Below are positions 26,202 to 35,162 of a stretch of DNA of 64,000 bases, piece by piece. Both the position numbers and the translations under genes were made by a program. The first letter of the stretch is position 1, and each line of letters begins with the position of its first letter. The notes beneath the pieces were generated by a model. That model saw only the letters and a program-made list of their open reading frames with translations, did not search any database and was not told where the DNA came from. The stretch covers positions 3,224,001 through 3,288,000 of the forward strand of contig NZ_CP157575.1 of NCBI RefSeq assembly GCF_051628905.1, in the 5' to 3' direction. The stretch comes from Asaia sp037151935. Lineage in GTDB: Bacteria > Pseudomonadota > Alphaproteobacteria > Acetobacterales > Acetobacteraceae.

Positions 26202-26468
26202 TTACTCTGCGGCTTCTGCCAGCGTCACGGAAACGTGGACGCGGCCTTCAGCGCGGCGCGTGAACTTCACGGCGCCATCGGCGAGGGCGAACAGGGTATG
26301 GTCGCGACCGACGCCAACATTCGAGCCAGCCATCATCTTGGTGCCGCGCTGACGGACGATGATGTTGCCAGCGATGACGGCTTCGCCACCGAACTTCTTG
26401 ACGCCGAGACGGCGGCCTGCACTGTCGCGTCCGTTACGGCTCGAACCGCCTGCCTTTTTTTGTGCCAT
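26202..26468 (-). CDS. rpmA: 50S ribosomal protein L27
   Basis: The 88-residue protein begins MAQKKAGGSSRNGRDSAGRR and continues with LGVKKFGGEAVIAGNIIVRQRGTK, the highly conserved L27 N-terminus whose tail reaches the peptidyl transferase centre. It lacks the cleavable N-terminal extension found in Firmicutes. It follows rplU by 28 bp, the standard operon. Confidence 0.98.
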   Translation of the reverse strand: MAQKKAGGSSRNGRDSAGRRLGVKKFGGEAVIAGNIIVRQRGTKMMAGSNVGVGRDHTLFALADGAVKFTRRAEGRVHVSVTLAEAAE

Positions 26469-26496
26469 GGAGGTCTCTCCTTCTCTCTAGCGTCAG

Positions 26497-26811
26497 TTAC
26501 GCTGCGTTGATCGCGTCGATGCGCAGGACGGTCACGTGCTGACGATGACCGTTCTTGCGACGGCTGTTCTGCCGGCGGCGCTTCTTGAAGATGATGACCG
26601 TGTCCAGGCGGTCCTGGGCGATCACGGTTGCCGTGACGGTGGCGCCAGCGACCAGCGGAGCGCCGATCTTGATGCCGGCGTCAGAGCCAACGGCCAGAAC
26701 GTCGGAGAAGGTGATCGTCGAGCCGGCTTCGGCTTCGAGCTTTTCGACCTTCAGCGTGATCTGCGGGGTGACGCGATACTGCTTTCCGCCGGTGCGGATG
26801 ACTGCGAACAT
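26497..26811 (-). CDS. rplU: 50S ribosomal protein L21
   Basis: The 104-residue protein shows the L21 signature MFAVIRTGGKQYRV at its start and KKRRRQNSRRKNGHRQ near residue 76. It is a structural protein of the 50S subunit. It heads the rplU-rpmA operon and is preceded by a leader with two small palindromic stems. Confidence 0.98.
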   Translation of the reverse strand: MFAVIRTGGKQYRVTPQITLKVEKLEAEAGSTITFSDVLAVGSDAGIKIGAPLVAGATVTATVIAQDRLDTVIIFKKRRRQNSRRKNGHRQHVTVLRIDAINAA

Positions 26812-26839
26812 ATGTAAACTCTTTCAAGTCCGATCTCTT

Positions 26840-26871
26840 GGCAATTTTGCCGGGGTTTTCCCCCAGTCGGC
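26840..26871 (-). promoter_or_regulatory. Possible structured leader of rplU
   Basis: Two compact inverted repeats lie 30-60 bp upstream of rplU: GGCAA-TT-TTGCC (26840-26851) and GGGG-TTTT-CCCC (about 26852-26863). Their position in the 5' leader of a ribosomal protein operon suggests translational feedback or attenuation. That role is inference. Confidence 0.35.
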
Positions 26872-27077
26872 ATTGCCCAGTCGCTTTTTATTATTGGCCG
26901 GCGCGCAAGCACGCCCGCGAGGGGGGCTCACTACAGGAGGCGACACGGCTGCGTCAATCATTATCGCGTCGTCCGATCGGGAAAAGGAAAGGAAGGCGAA
27001 AAGAATCGTCATTGCCCCTCTTGCGCATCGCGCGATCTGCCCCTTATAAGCCGCCCACGACCAGGTGATCCTGCTAC

Positions 27078-27169
<92 letters not shown>

Positions 27170-27438
27170 CCCGCTTGACGGTGTCTTCAGGTCACCGGTC
27201 ACTTTTTCCTTCTCTGTTTCTTTCTTCGCGAGCCGCCCTGGCCAGGACACCCAGGCACGCCCGGCGATATCCGACTGGCGCCGGGCGTCAGGCTCAATAC
27301 TTTCCAGTGGCTTCGAGAAACTCTAGAAGGGCTCATCTCGAAGGCTGCTGACGCCTTCATACCGATGACAAGGCAGGCGCAGTCATGATGGCGGTATCGC
27401 TTCATGAGCGCACCGAAAGAAAAACAGGACGAAAAATC

Positions 27439-27783
27439 GTGAAAAGCGATCTATGCCCGCAATGCGGCTGTGAACATATCTACCAGGATGGCGGTCTTTG
27501 GGTTTGCCCGGAATGCGCCCTTGAATGGAGTACCGCGGAAGGGGAGGCGCCCTTGCAGGACGATGCCGTTGTTCGCGATGCCAATGGCAATCCTCTTGCA
27601 GACGGTGATAGCGTCACCATCATCAAGGATCTCAAGGTCAAGGGATCGTCATCGGTGATAAAGGGCGGCACCAAGGTCAGAGGGGTTCGTCTTACCGATG
27701 GCCATGACGGACATAATCTGTCCTGCAAAATTCCGGGAATCGGGGCGATGAACCTGAAATCGGAATTCGTCCGAAAGGCCTAG
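27439..27783 (+). CDS. PhnA/YjdM-family zinc-ribbon protein
   Basis: The 114-residue product has an N-terminal zinc ribbon (CPQCGCEHIYQDGGLWVCPECALEW: four cysteines in CxxC pairs) and the YjdM core (VVRDANGNPLADGDSVTIIKDLKVKGSS...). The historical name links it to phosphonate use, but no phn genes are nearby and family members are not phosphonoacetate hydrolases. I prefer the GTG at 27439, with AGGA upstream and family-like length. An ATG at 27385 would add 18 residues. The function remains uncertain. Confidence 0.85.
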   Translation: MKSDLCPQCGCEHIYQDGGLWVCPECALEWSTAEGEAPLQDDAVVRDANGNPLADGDSVTIIKDLKVKGSSSVIKGGTKVRGVRLTDGHDGHNLSCKIPGIGAMNLKSEFVRKA

Positions 27784-27803
27784 ACGCCGAGAGAGGAGGC
27801 AAC

Positions 27804-28766
27804 ATGTCGCGTGATCGTTTCAACGGCCCCCCGCTGCATCGACGCACGCTGCTTGTCTGCTCAGCCGCCGGTTCATTTTCCCTGCTTGGGGGCTGCCACA
27901 GCCCATCGCGCTCGCAATCTCCCGAGCAGATCGCCCTCTGGCCCGATACACCGCCGGGCGGGGGCGGGCCGGGGGGCGTCGAGCAATCCACGCCGAGTGG
28001 GGCGCTCTATAATATACGTGAGCCGAGGCTCGAGATATTCCGGCCCGAACGCCCCAATGGCAGCGCCGTTCTGGTGGCGGCAGGAGGCGGTTACCAGCGT
28101 ATCGGGATGCGTCGGGAGGCCTATCCGGCGGCGAGGTGGCTGAATGCACGCGGTATCACGGCATTCATCCTCGTGTACCGCCTGCCCGGAGAAGGCTGGG
28201 CCGAGGGGCCGCTGGCGCCGTTGCAGGATGCACGACGGGCTCTGACACTCATCAGGCTTCGCGCCCCTGCCGAGAAGCTGGATCTAGACCGGATCAGTCT
28301 TCTGGGGTTTTCGGCTGGGGGGCACCTTATGGGAATGACGGCGAGTCACTGGGCCGGGGCAGGGCCTCTGTCGGCTGACCCGCTCGGAGGGAGACTGGCG
28401 CCTCTTGCCGGGGCTGCGCTGATCTACCCGGTCATCACACTCGAAAAACCCTATGATCACACGGCGACACATCGCGATCTGGTCGGGGCTGATCCCGATC
28501 CGGCTTTGGCACGACTATGGTCGGTGCAGAGCCATGTGACACCGGGCTATCCGCCGGTCTTTCTGACGCAGGCTGATAACGATCGCATTGCCAACCCCTT
28601 CAACGCCGCGCTGATGGCCCGTACCTGTGAGGCAATCGGCACCGATGTCGATTATCATCGCCTGCCATCGGGCGGTCATGGATTCGGCATGGGCGAACCG
28701 GATCGGGTCACCTCCGAGTGGCCCAACTGGTACCGGAACTGGCTGAGCACGCGCGGAATGCTCTGA
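27804..28766 (+). CDS. Alpha/beta hydrolase lipoprotein (acetyl-xylan-esterase-like)
   Basis: The 320-residue product has an N-terminus with paired arginines (HRRTLLVC) and a lipobox LLGGC near residue 31, so it is probably a lipoprotein. The hydrolase domain shows an oxyanion loop AAGGGYQRIG near 91, the nucleophile motif GFSAGGH near 168, an Asp in TQADNDR, and a His in SGGHGFGM. This matches the esterase group annotated as xylanase or acetyl-xylan esterase-like, acting on acylated carbohydrates in the envelope. The substrate cannot be told from sequence. It converges on guaD with 13 bp between stops. Confidence 0.85.
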   Translation: MSRDRFNGPPLHRRTLLVCSAAGSFSLLGGCHSPSRSQSPEQIALWPDTPPGGGGPGGVEQSTPSGALYNIREPRLEIFRPERPNGSAVLVAAGGGYQRIGMRREAYPAARWLNARGITAFILVYRLPGEGWAEGPLAPLQDARRALTLIRLRAPAEKLDLDRISLLGFSAGGHLMGMTASHWAGAGPLSADPLGGRLAPLAGAALIYPVITLEKPYDHTATHRDLVGADPDPALARLWSVQSHVTPGYPPVFLTQADNDRIANPFNAALMARTCEAIGTDVDYHRLPSGGHGFGMGEPDRVTSEWPNWYRNWLSTRGML

Positions 28767-28783
28767 GGGGCGTGCGCCCTCAG
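28763..28783. other. Palindromic stem containing both convergent stop codons
   Basis: CTGAGGG (28763-28769) and CCCTCAG (28777-28783) form a perfect 7-bp stem with a 7-base loop. The esterase TGA and the guaD TGA each lie inside one arm. No T-run follows on either strand, so efficient intrinsic termination is doubtful. Confidence 0.6.
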
Positions 28784-30102
28784 CGCGGAAGCGGGGTGTG
28801 GCGTCGGCCCATGATGTAAGTGGCTTCTATGGCCCTGTCATCGCCCAGCATGGACAGGGCGAAGAGCAGATCCGGGACGGATTGCGCCCGCTCGGCCCTC
28901 TGCGCCATGAGCGGGGTGGCCATGGGGTTCATTACGCAGAGATCGGCCTCGGTGCCCGGTTCGATCTGCCCGATCTGCGTTGAGAGACCGAGCGCCTGCG
29001 CTGCGCCGGCCGTGGCAAGCCAGTAGGATTGCACGGGGTGCAGGCTCGTGCCGTGAGACTGAGCCGCCGTATAGGCGTCGTTCATGACACGCAGCATCGA
29101 CAGGCTGTTGCCGCCGCCGATATCGGTGCCAAGCGCGACGGGCACGCGTCGGTCGGGGCGCAGGGCGTCGAACAAGCGAAAGGCCCCGCTGCCGAGAAAG
29201 GCATTGGAGGTCGGGCAATGCGCCAGAGTGCAGCCCGCATGGGAGCATCGCGTGAGATCGTGCTCCGTCACATGCACAGCATGGCCGAAGATACTGCGCG
29301 GCCGCACCAGCCCGGCGCGGTCGTAGACATCGAGATAGCCCGAGCGATGCGGAAACAGCGCCTCGACCCAGCGTGCTTCCTGTACGGTCTCGAGCAGATG
29401 GGTCTGCATGAACAGGTCCGGTGCCGTATCGAGCAACGCACCGGCGAGGGTCAATTGTTCTTCCGTACTCGTCGGTGCGAAGCGTGGCGTGACAGCGTAA
29501 AGCTGTCGCCCTGTGCCATGCCATGTGTCGATGAGGCGTCGCGACTCGTCATAACCGCTTTGCGCCGTGTCGCGCAGATAATCCGGCGCATTGCGATCCA
29601 TCAGCACTTTCCCCGCAATCATGCGCGTGTTGCGCTTTTGCGAGGCCGTAAAGAATGCATCGACCGATTCCGGGTGAACGGTGCAATAGACCGCGGCTGT
29701 CGTGGTGCCGTGATCGAGCAGGGAGTCGAGAAAACCCTCGGCAATTCGATCAGCATAGGCGCGATCGGCGAAGCGGCGTTCTTCAGGGAAAACATAGCGT
29801 TCAAGCCAGGAGAGAAGCTGCTCGCCATAAGAGGCAATGACGCCGAATTGTGGGTAATGCACATGAGCATCGATGAAGCCCGGCCCGATCAGGCTGCCCC
29901 TATGGTCAATGACGGATATTTCCGGCGGCAAGGTCGGGGCCAGATCCGCGTAAGCGCCGATTGCGCTGATGCGCCCGGACTTGATCACCACGAGACCATC
30001 GGTGTCGGTCAGCAGCGCGTCCTGTGGTGGCATGTCGAACGGGTTGCCGGCAAAGCGCAGGGTCGTGCCGCGCAGAGCGAGGCTTGGCAGTTCGGGTGTC
30101 AT
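28780..30102 (-). CDS. guaD: Guanine deaminase GuaD
   Basis: GuaD converts guanine to xanthine and ammonia. The 440-residue amidohydrolase has the metal motif GFIDAHVHYPQFGVIASYG near 77, the following LLSWLERYVFPEE, later histidine motifs (HLLETVQEARW, FGHAVHVTEHDL) and the Asp in ALGTDIGGGNS. These match guanine deaminases rather than other amidohydrolases. Its ATG overlaps the stop of the FUSC transporter gene by four bases, so the two are co-translated. No xanthine dehydrogenase genes are adjacent. Confidence 0.94.
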   Translation of the reverse strand: MTPELPSLALRGTTLRFAGNPFDMPPQDALLTDTDGLVVIKSGRISAIGAYADLAPTLPPEISVIDHRGSLIGPGFIDAHVHYPQFGVIASYGEQLLSWLERYVFPEERRFADRAYADRIAEGFLDSLLDHGTTTAAVYCTVHPESVDAFFTASQKRNTRMIAGKVLMDRNAPDYLRDTAQSGYDESRRLIDTWHGTGRQLYAVTPRFAPTSTEEQLTLAGALLDTAPDLFMQTHLLETVQEARWVEALFPHRSGYLDVYDRAGLVRPRSIFGHAVHVTEHDLTRCSHAGCTLAHCPTSNAFLGSGAFRLFDALRPDRRVPVALGTDIGGGNSLSMLRVMNDAYTAAQSHGTSLHPVQSYWLATAGAAQALGLSTQIGQIEPGTEADLCVMNPMATPLMAQRAERAQSVPDLLFALSMLGDDRAIEATYIMGRRHTPLPR

Positions 30103-32201
30103 CGCGACTCCTCCAGAATATGACGGCTCGTAAAGCTCTGGGTCTCGTCGAGAAACGCCGCATTGGCCACCAGCTCATCCCTGATGACCACGAGATAGGA
30201 AATGCCCCTGATCAGTTCGAGGCGTGTGACCAGATCGCGTTCGGTGCGATCGAGCGCGCGCAGGCGCCGCACGGCGGCTGCGGCCACGCGTGCAGGCCGG
30301 TCGTGGCGATCGCGGGTGTATTCCATCCGGTCGAGCAGTAATTCGATGGCGCGTCTTGCGGTAACGGGCAGATGCTCGCGGTCGAGCAGGGTGCGCAATC
30401 TGATTGCATTGAGACCGATCGTCATGACGGCGAGCGTGCCCTGTAGATAGCTTTCGACAATAGGCAGAGGCGAGGGGCCTGCATGGCGGATCAGTCGCGC
30501 AAAGCGGTCGATGTTACGACCGATCCACAGGCGCGTTTCGGGCGCCTTGCGCAGATGGCAGAGCGCGCGCAATTCGCCCAGCATCTGCTTGCGCAGGCGC
30601 AGACGCTCTGATTGCGGGTTGAACGGCAGGAAGGTGTGAAAAACCAGGACGGCAGCGCAGGCCGCCATGACCGTCGAAGTTGCCCCATTGAAGAAGGCAA
30701 TTTCATCGAGGCGGTGGTGATTTTGCACATTCACCATGCTCGGCATCAGCAGGCCATAAGCAGCAGCAGCCCCCGCTGTCGGCACATTGAAACGGGCGAG
30801 GCCACCGATGAACATGGCCGGCCCGAAGGCCATGATGAACATTTCATAGGTGTCGAATTTCGGCACGAAAATGAAGGTGAGAACACCTCCGGCGACGACA
30901 GACCAGATTGTCCCCTTCAGGAAGGTAGTCGTGCCGAGAACCGGGTTTTCCTGCGTGGCGAACAGACCGCAGATCAGAGCCGTCATCGAAATGAATGCGG
31001 TGCCATTGGGCCAGGCGGTAACCTCCCAGACCAGTGCGGTGAACAGGATGGCCGCCATGACGCGCAGGCCATTATTGATCGCATTGCGCGGGTCATGATG
31101 GGATTGCAACCGGAACTGAAAGCGATCGCCGCGAATGAGGTGGGTGCTGGCATCATACTCGATGATGGCAATCTCAAGATCGTTGAGCAGTTCCCCCAGT
31201 GCGACATGCAGAACGCGCTCATCGACTGGGGCAAGCAGGACGGGTTCCTCCTGATCGGATCGTATGAATGGAGCTGCATGAAGGCGGCAGTCCTCGATCA
31301 GTATATGCAGATCGGCGAGGATGGACTGCACCGGTTCCTGCGCCTTCAGCCGCGGCTCGAGTCCCCGCAGGAAAATCTGGGCATCGTGCGAGGTTTCTCG
31401 AAAGCTGCCATGGCTGTGGGACAATGCTGCCAGACGCGCCGCCATGCCGAAGCCGCGCGAAAGCAGGATAGATACGGCCGCGAGCGCGGCGCGGGCGTGG
31501 TCGCCCTCATGGCCGTGGGGCCCCATTTCGATTTCGGCGAACTCGATTTCGCTGTTGAGACGCAAAATTGTGGCGAAGAGGTCGCGCGCCTTGCGCTGGG
31601 TTGTCGCCGCATCGGAAAGAATATCGGCGATGGAAAGAGACACCAGCGACAAGGCCGATTGCAGCTTGGTGCGCACTGCCTGGCGGGCCTGGCGTTCCTG
31701 GCTGGTGGCAAAAATGAGGCCCATCGCTGCCTCGCACAGCACGCCGAGCGCAATATAGGTCGAGCGCGAAACCGCAATCATGAAGACATTTTCCGGGTCG
31801 TAAACCGCACCCATCGCGATGATGGCGCACGTATAACCCGACAGGACGAGGGCATAGGCGCGAAAATTGCTGACGAAGGTGGCAATGCCGGCGCAGAGCC
31901 CCATCCAGAGCGCCAGTGTCAGAAAGAACAGCAGCGGCTGCTGAGGAAAGACTGTGAAAAGACCGACCGCTGCGATCGCGCCGATAACCGTACCGACGAT
32001 ACGCCATCTGGCTTTGGACAGACTTTCGCCACGCGTACTCTGGGCCACGGCCCAGACGGTCATCGTCGCCCAGATCGGGCTGTCGAGCTCCATCCACATG
32101 GCGATGCCGAGAGCGAGAAGCGCTGCAATCGTATTGCGCAGGGCAAACTCTACGGCTTGCCCTGATGGCGCATAAAGCCACGCCCAGCGATCACGCCTCA
32201 T
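30099..32201 (-). CDS. FUSC-family (fusaric acid resistance-like) inner membrane transporter
   Basis: From the ATG at 32201 the product has 700 residues. It contains two clusters of membrane helices (about 18-160 and 360-500), each followed by a long soluble region, the layout of FUSC/AaeB-type efflux proteins. Sequences such as ALLALGIAMWMELDSPIWATMTVWAV match the family. A TTG 69 bases upstream would add 23 residues, but I see no good ribosome site for either start. These pumps export aromatic or weak organic acids, usually with a membrane fusion partner; none is adjacent. It overlaps guaD by four bases. Confidence 0.88.
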   Translation of the reverse strand: MRRDRWAWLYAPSGQAVEFALRNTIAALLALGIAMWMELDSPIWATMTVWAVAQSTRGESLSKARWRIVGTVIGAIAAVGLFTVFPQQPLLFFLTLALWMGLCAGIATFVSNFRAYALVLSGYTCAIIAMGAVYDPENVFMIAVSRSTYIALGVLCEAAMGLIFATSQERQARQAVRTKLQSALSLVSLSIADILSDAATTQRKARDLFATILRLNSEIEFAEIEMGPHGHEGDHARAALAAVSILLSRGFGMAARLAALSHSHGSFRETSHDAQIFLRGLEPRLKAQEPVQSILADLHILIEDCRLHAAPFIRSDQEEPVLLAPVDERVLHVALGELLNDLEIAIIEYDASTHLIRGDRFQFRLQSHHDPRNAINNGLRVMAAILFTALVWEVTAWPNGTAFISMTALICGLFATQENPVLGTTTFLKGTIWSVVAGGVLTFIFVPKFDTYEMFIMAFGPAMFIGGLARFNVPTAGAAAAYGLLMPSMVNVQNHHRLDEIAFFNGATSTVMAACAAVLVFHTFLPFNPQSERLRLRKQMLGELRALCHLRKAPETRLWIGRNIDRFARLIRHAGPSPLPIVESYLQGTLAVMTIGLNAIRLRTLLDREHLPVTARRAIELLLDRMEYTRDRHDRPARVAAAAVRRLRALDRTERDLVTRLELIRGISYLVVIRDELVANAAFLDETQSFTSRHILEESR

Positions 32202-33200
32202 AAACGAAGAGACAGTGTTTAAGGAGGCAGGTTTCGGAAAAATTCGGGAAAAAGAGCGCAAGACTGGCAAGACCGGGATTCACACGGTTGAAAAATGCCG
32301 ACGAGGCACAGAAGTCGTCATGATGACAGTCTGTCAGACCGAAGAAAAGCGCAGTGCTGCCTCTAGGGTCTAAACATTCATTAATTCGAGTCGGGTACAG
32401 CCGCAGAACAGCGCGAGTGACGGTCGCATGTTGCGGTGGGGGCAGGACAACGGCGGTCACGAGGCGGGCTAGCGCCGTGAAAACACGCATAACGAGCGAA
32501 AAAAATAGTTAACCGTCGTTATCGAAGAGCTGAATTGCACGCAAAGATATGCCGATGCGGACGCGAGGATTGGAGCGGAGAGCAAGTTTCGCGGATAAAC
32601 TTACTTCGTTACAGGTTTGTTTCATCAGTACCAAACGGATACGGAGCAATTGATAAGCTAATCCTGTCAGGTATGTCGGAAGAACCGTTCAATGTGTCGG
32701 CTGCAATCAAATCGCAGGGTCTTGGTCGACCGAATCGCGATCTTATGAATAGGAAGAAACTGCAGGTTCTTGTTGTTGCCATATTCGTTCGCATAGAAGA
32801 CGAAGCATTATGACGTGTCAGAGGAAGGCGGATTGCTGAGAAGACCGAAGAATAGATATCGTTAAATATTCAACAATATCCATGTCGTTCAGCACTCGCC
32901 TTTATGGATAAAAAAAAATGTTACGAGCTGTCCTTGGTTTATCAAAAAATTTACAAATGGATTCTATTATATTTTGACGAGAATTGACGAAATGTTCAGA
33001 GGAAATATCTTTTCACCACGGCGATTAGAAATTATTTTCTTGAATGGATGAAGGAAGCATTGTGAATTCAAGTTGCTTTTAACAAAATGAGATGAAGAGA
33101 ATAAAAACCAGAGAAGAAACCGTTAAACCTATTTACCTCACAAAGGTGATGGTATAAAAGAACCAGTTAAAAGAGTTAAACTTCAACAAAGAGAAAATAA
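32202..33200. other. Gene-poor 1 kb region, AT-rich toward mucR
   Basis: About 1000 bp lie between the divergent FUSC and mucR genes. The first 400 bp have normal composition and include the TGACAG palindrome. From about 32820 to 33200 the DNA becomes very AT-rich for this genome, with A and T tracts (for example around 32910-32920) and repeated GTTAAA motifs (near 32862, 33122, 33165 and 33175). Frames such as 32535-32813 (plus) lack a ribosome site and a family. I read the AT-rich part as a regulatory platform or a foreign remnant. Confidence 0.55.
32324..32336. promoter_or_regulatory. 13-bp palindrome upstream of FUSC-guaD
   Basis: TGACAG-T-CTGTCA is a perfect inverted repeat, 123 bp upstream of the FUSC start. 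It could be an operator for a regulator elsewhere in the genome; no regulator gene is adjacent to identify it. Confidence 0.35.
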
Positions 33201-33692
33201 ATGTCAGAGTCTGAAACCAACGTCGCCCTACTCGAGCTGACCGCTCAGATTGTTTCATCTCATGTTGCTAATAATCCTATGGCCGGAGACGAGCTCCCGG
33301 GGATGATCAAGCAAGTATACAACGCGCTGCAGGGTGCCGGTCAGGCCGATCCCGAGCCGGAGCGTCCGCAACCTGCCGTGCCGATCAAGCGTTCGGTTTT
33401 CCCCGATTACATCGTTTGCCTTGAAGACGGTAAGAAGCTGAAGATGCTGAAGCGCCATCTTCAGAGCGCTTACGGCATGTCGCCCGAGCAGTACCGCGAA
33501 CGCTGGGGTCTGCCGAGCGACTACCCGCTGGTTGCGCCGAATTATGCTGAGCGCCGTTCGCATCTCGCCCGTGAAATTGGCCTTGGTCGCAAAATCAATG
33601 CAGGCGTGGACGCGGCTGCCCGCGCTTCTGCTGCAGAAGGTACCGAAGGCGAAGAGCGCCCGGCCCGTCGCGGACGTGCCAAAAAGGCCTGA
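33201..33692 (+). CDS. MucR/Ros-family transcriptional regulator
   Basis: The 163-residue protein has the Ros/MucR core: VKRSVFPDYIVCLEDGKK-like sequence starting near 63, then KMLKRHLQSAYGMSPEQYRERWGLPSDYPLVAPNYAERRSHLAREIGLG. It includes the zinc-finger Cys and His of the atypical prokaryotic C2H2 finger. The tail is rich in Ala, Arg, Glu and Lys. MucR proteins are alphaproteobacterial H-NS-like regulators that bind AT-rich DNA with T-A steps and often repress their own gene. The AT-rich DNA just upstream fits that. A terminator follows the gene. Confidence 0.94.
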   Translation: MSESETNVALLELTAQIVSSHVANNPMAGDELPGMIKQVYNALQGAGQADPEPERPQPAVPIKRSVFPDYIVCLEDGKKLKMLKRHLQSAYGMSPEQYRERWGLPSDYPLVAPNYAERRSHLAREIGLGRKINAGVDAAARASAAEGTEGEERPARRGRAKKA

Positions 33693-33725
33693 TTTCGTTT
33701 TAACCATATAGACTTGTTATTAAAG

Positions 33726-33757
33726 GCAACTCATCCTGCGGTGGGTTGCTTTTTTTT
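33726..33757 (+). terminator. Intrinsic terminator after mucR
   Basis: An 8-bp stem (33726-33733 with 33742-33749, including one G-T pair) is followed by eight T residues (33750-33757). This is a strong canonical terminator. Confidence 0.9.
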
Positions 33758-33780
33758 ATTGCCGGTTGAGGAAACGAGTC

Positions 33781-34725
33781 ATGACGAATGAGACGATGCC
33801 GGGGGATGACGTCGGTATGGTGAACCGATACCAGCGCCGCCGTCTCGTGCTTTGGCGTGGGGTAGCGCTCGCTGCGCTCGTCGTCGCGGGTGCGGTTCTC
33901 TTCATCCCTGCGCGTCCCCATCCTCCCGCCGATGCCATTGCGCGTTTCGATGTAAAGGGTGTCATCTCCGATCAGGTCCGTCCGCAAGTCGAGGCGATCG
34001 AGCAGGCTGAGCACGATCCTCATATCCGGGGTCTGCTTCTGGTCATCGATAGTCCAGGCGGCGGTGTAACGGGTGGCGTTGCTTTGCATGATGCCGTGGC
34101 TTCCTTCGCGGCACATAAACCCGTTGCGGTTTCGATGCAGGGCACTGCTGCCTCTGCGGGCTATATGATCGCTGTGGCCGCCCAGCGCATCTTTGCGTAT
34201 CCCTCCACGATCACCGGGTCGATCGGTGTGATCATGATCCGACCTGACGCCTCGGGTCTGCTGGGTCGGATCGGATTGACGACCGATACCATCGCCTCAG
34301 GCGCTATGAAGGATCAGTCCCAGCCTTTCGTGCCGCTCAAGCCAGAAGGGCGGGTCATGTTGCAGGGAATCGTCGATGACCTTTTCGACCAGTTCGTGAC
34401 CATGGTCTCCAAGGGGCGTCGCCGCCCTGTCGATGACATTCGCGCCCTTGCCGATGGGCGCCCCTATACGGGTCGTCAGGCGGTGCCGCTTCATCTGATC
34501 GATCAGCTTGGTGACGAAGACCAGGCGCTGGTCTGGCTGCATGGCCAGATACATGACGGGAAGGCCCTGCCAGTGCGGCCGATCAAGGCGGAGAAGCCCC
34601 CGCATTCGCTTCTCGGTCGTCTTGAGCGCAAGTTCGGTGGCGACTGGTTTGGTATTGCTCAGGCGGTTGAGGCACTGACCGCCTATCAGAAGCTTGACGG
34701 TGCCGTAGCGATTTTGCCACGGTAG
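33781..34725 (+). CDS. S49-family signal peptide peptidase (SppA-like)
   Basis: From the ATG at 33781 (GAGGA nine bases upstream) the product has 314 residues. One membrane anchor spans about 25-43. The S49 domain contains LLLVIDSPGGGVTGG near 85, the catalytic Ser125 in GTAASAGYMIA, and the general-base Lys177 in SGAMKDQSQPF. This is the short, single-domain form that works as an oligomer in the periplasm to degrade cleaved signal peptides. It lies 69 bp upstream of ihfB, a frequent pairing in alphaproteobacteria. Confidence 0.93.
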   Translation: MTNETMPGDDVGMVNRYQRRRLVLWRGVALAALVVAGAVLFIPARPHPPADAIARFDVKGVISDQVRPQVEAIEQAEHDPHIRGLLLVIDSPGGGVTGGVALHDAVASFAAHKPVAVSMQGTAASAGYMIAVAAQRIFAYPSTITGSIGVIMIRPDASGLLGRIGLTTDTIASGAMKDQSQPFVPLKPEGRVMLQGIVDDLFDQFVTMVSKGRRRPVDDIRALADGRPYTGRQAVPLHLIDQLGDEDQALVWLHGQIHDGKALPVRPIKAEKPPHSLLGRLERKFGGDWFGIAQAVEALTAYQKLDGAVAILPR

Positions 34726-34794
34726 CAGAAATCATACCCCTCGGATGCGCCGAACGGCGCGTCCAATCGATTTCGAGAGCGCATAGTTTTCTTC

Positions 34795-35091
34795 ATGACG
34801 AAATCAGAACTCATTGCTGAACTCTCAGCGGCGCATCCTCATCTGAATGCTCGCGACATCGAACTGATCGTCCAAACGATTCTGTCGGAGATCTCGTCAG
34901 CTCTCGCCCGCGGTGACCGGGTGGAGATACGTGGCTTCGGTGCTTTTGTCGTGAAGAAGAGGGAGGCCAGGCAGGGACGCAATCCTCGTACCGGATCGAG
35001 CGTTGCGGTGGGCGAGAAGACGATTCCGTTCTTCAAGGCAGGCAAGGAACTGCGCGAGCGGGTCAATAGTCTGCACGCACGCAAAGCGTGA
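34795..35091 (+). CDS. ihfB: Integration host factor subunit beta
   Basis: The 98-residue product is an HU/IHF fold protein with VEIRGFGAFVVKKREARQGRNPRTG at about 43-67, containing the DNA-intercalating arm, and the IhfB-type N-terminus MTKSELIAELSAAHPHLNARD. IHF is a heterodimer that bends DNA sharply. The alpha subunit is also in this window (50366-50689), about 15 kb away. Confidence 0.95.
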   Translation: MTKSELIAELSAAHPHLNARDIELIVQTILSEISSALARGDRVEIRGFGAFVVKKREARQGRNPRTGSSVAVGEKTIPFFKAGKELRERVNSLHARKA

Positions 35092-35162
35092 TGATCGGGC
35101 TGTCGATTGGCACGATTTCTCCTGGAGATGCCTGATCGAGCGACAGCTGCCGCCGAGCGCCG

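Noticed and set aside
27439..27783. Phosphonate breakdown role for the PhnA/YjdM protein
   Set aside because: No phn genes are nearby and the family name is historical.
29029..32165. Two long plus-strand open frames (29029-30123 and 30612-32165)
   Set aside because: They are antisense to guaD and the FUSC gene, which have clear family motifs.
32535..32813. Possible 92-codon gene before mucR
   Set aside because: It starts with TTG, has no ribosome site and no recognisable family, and composition shifts within it.
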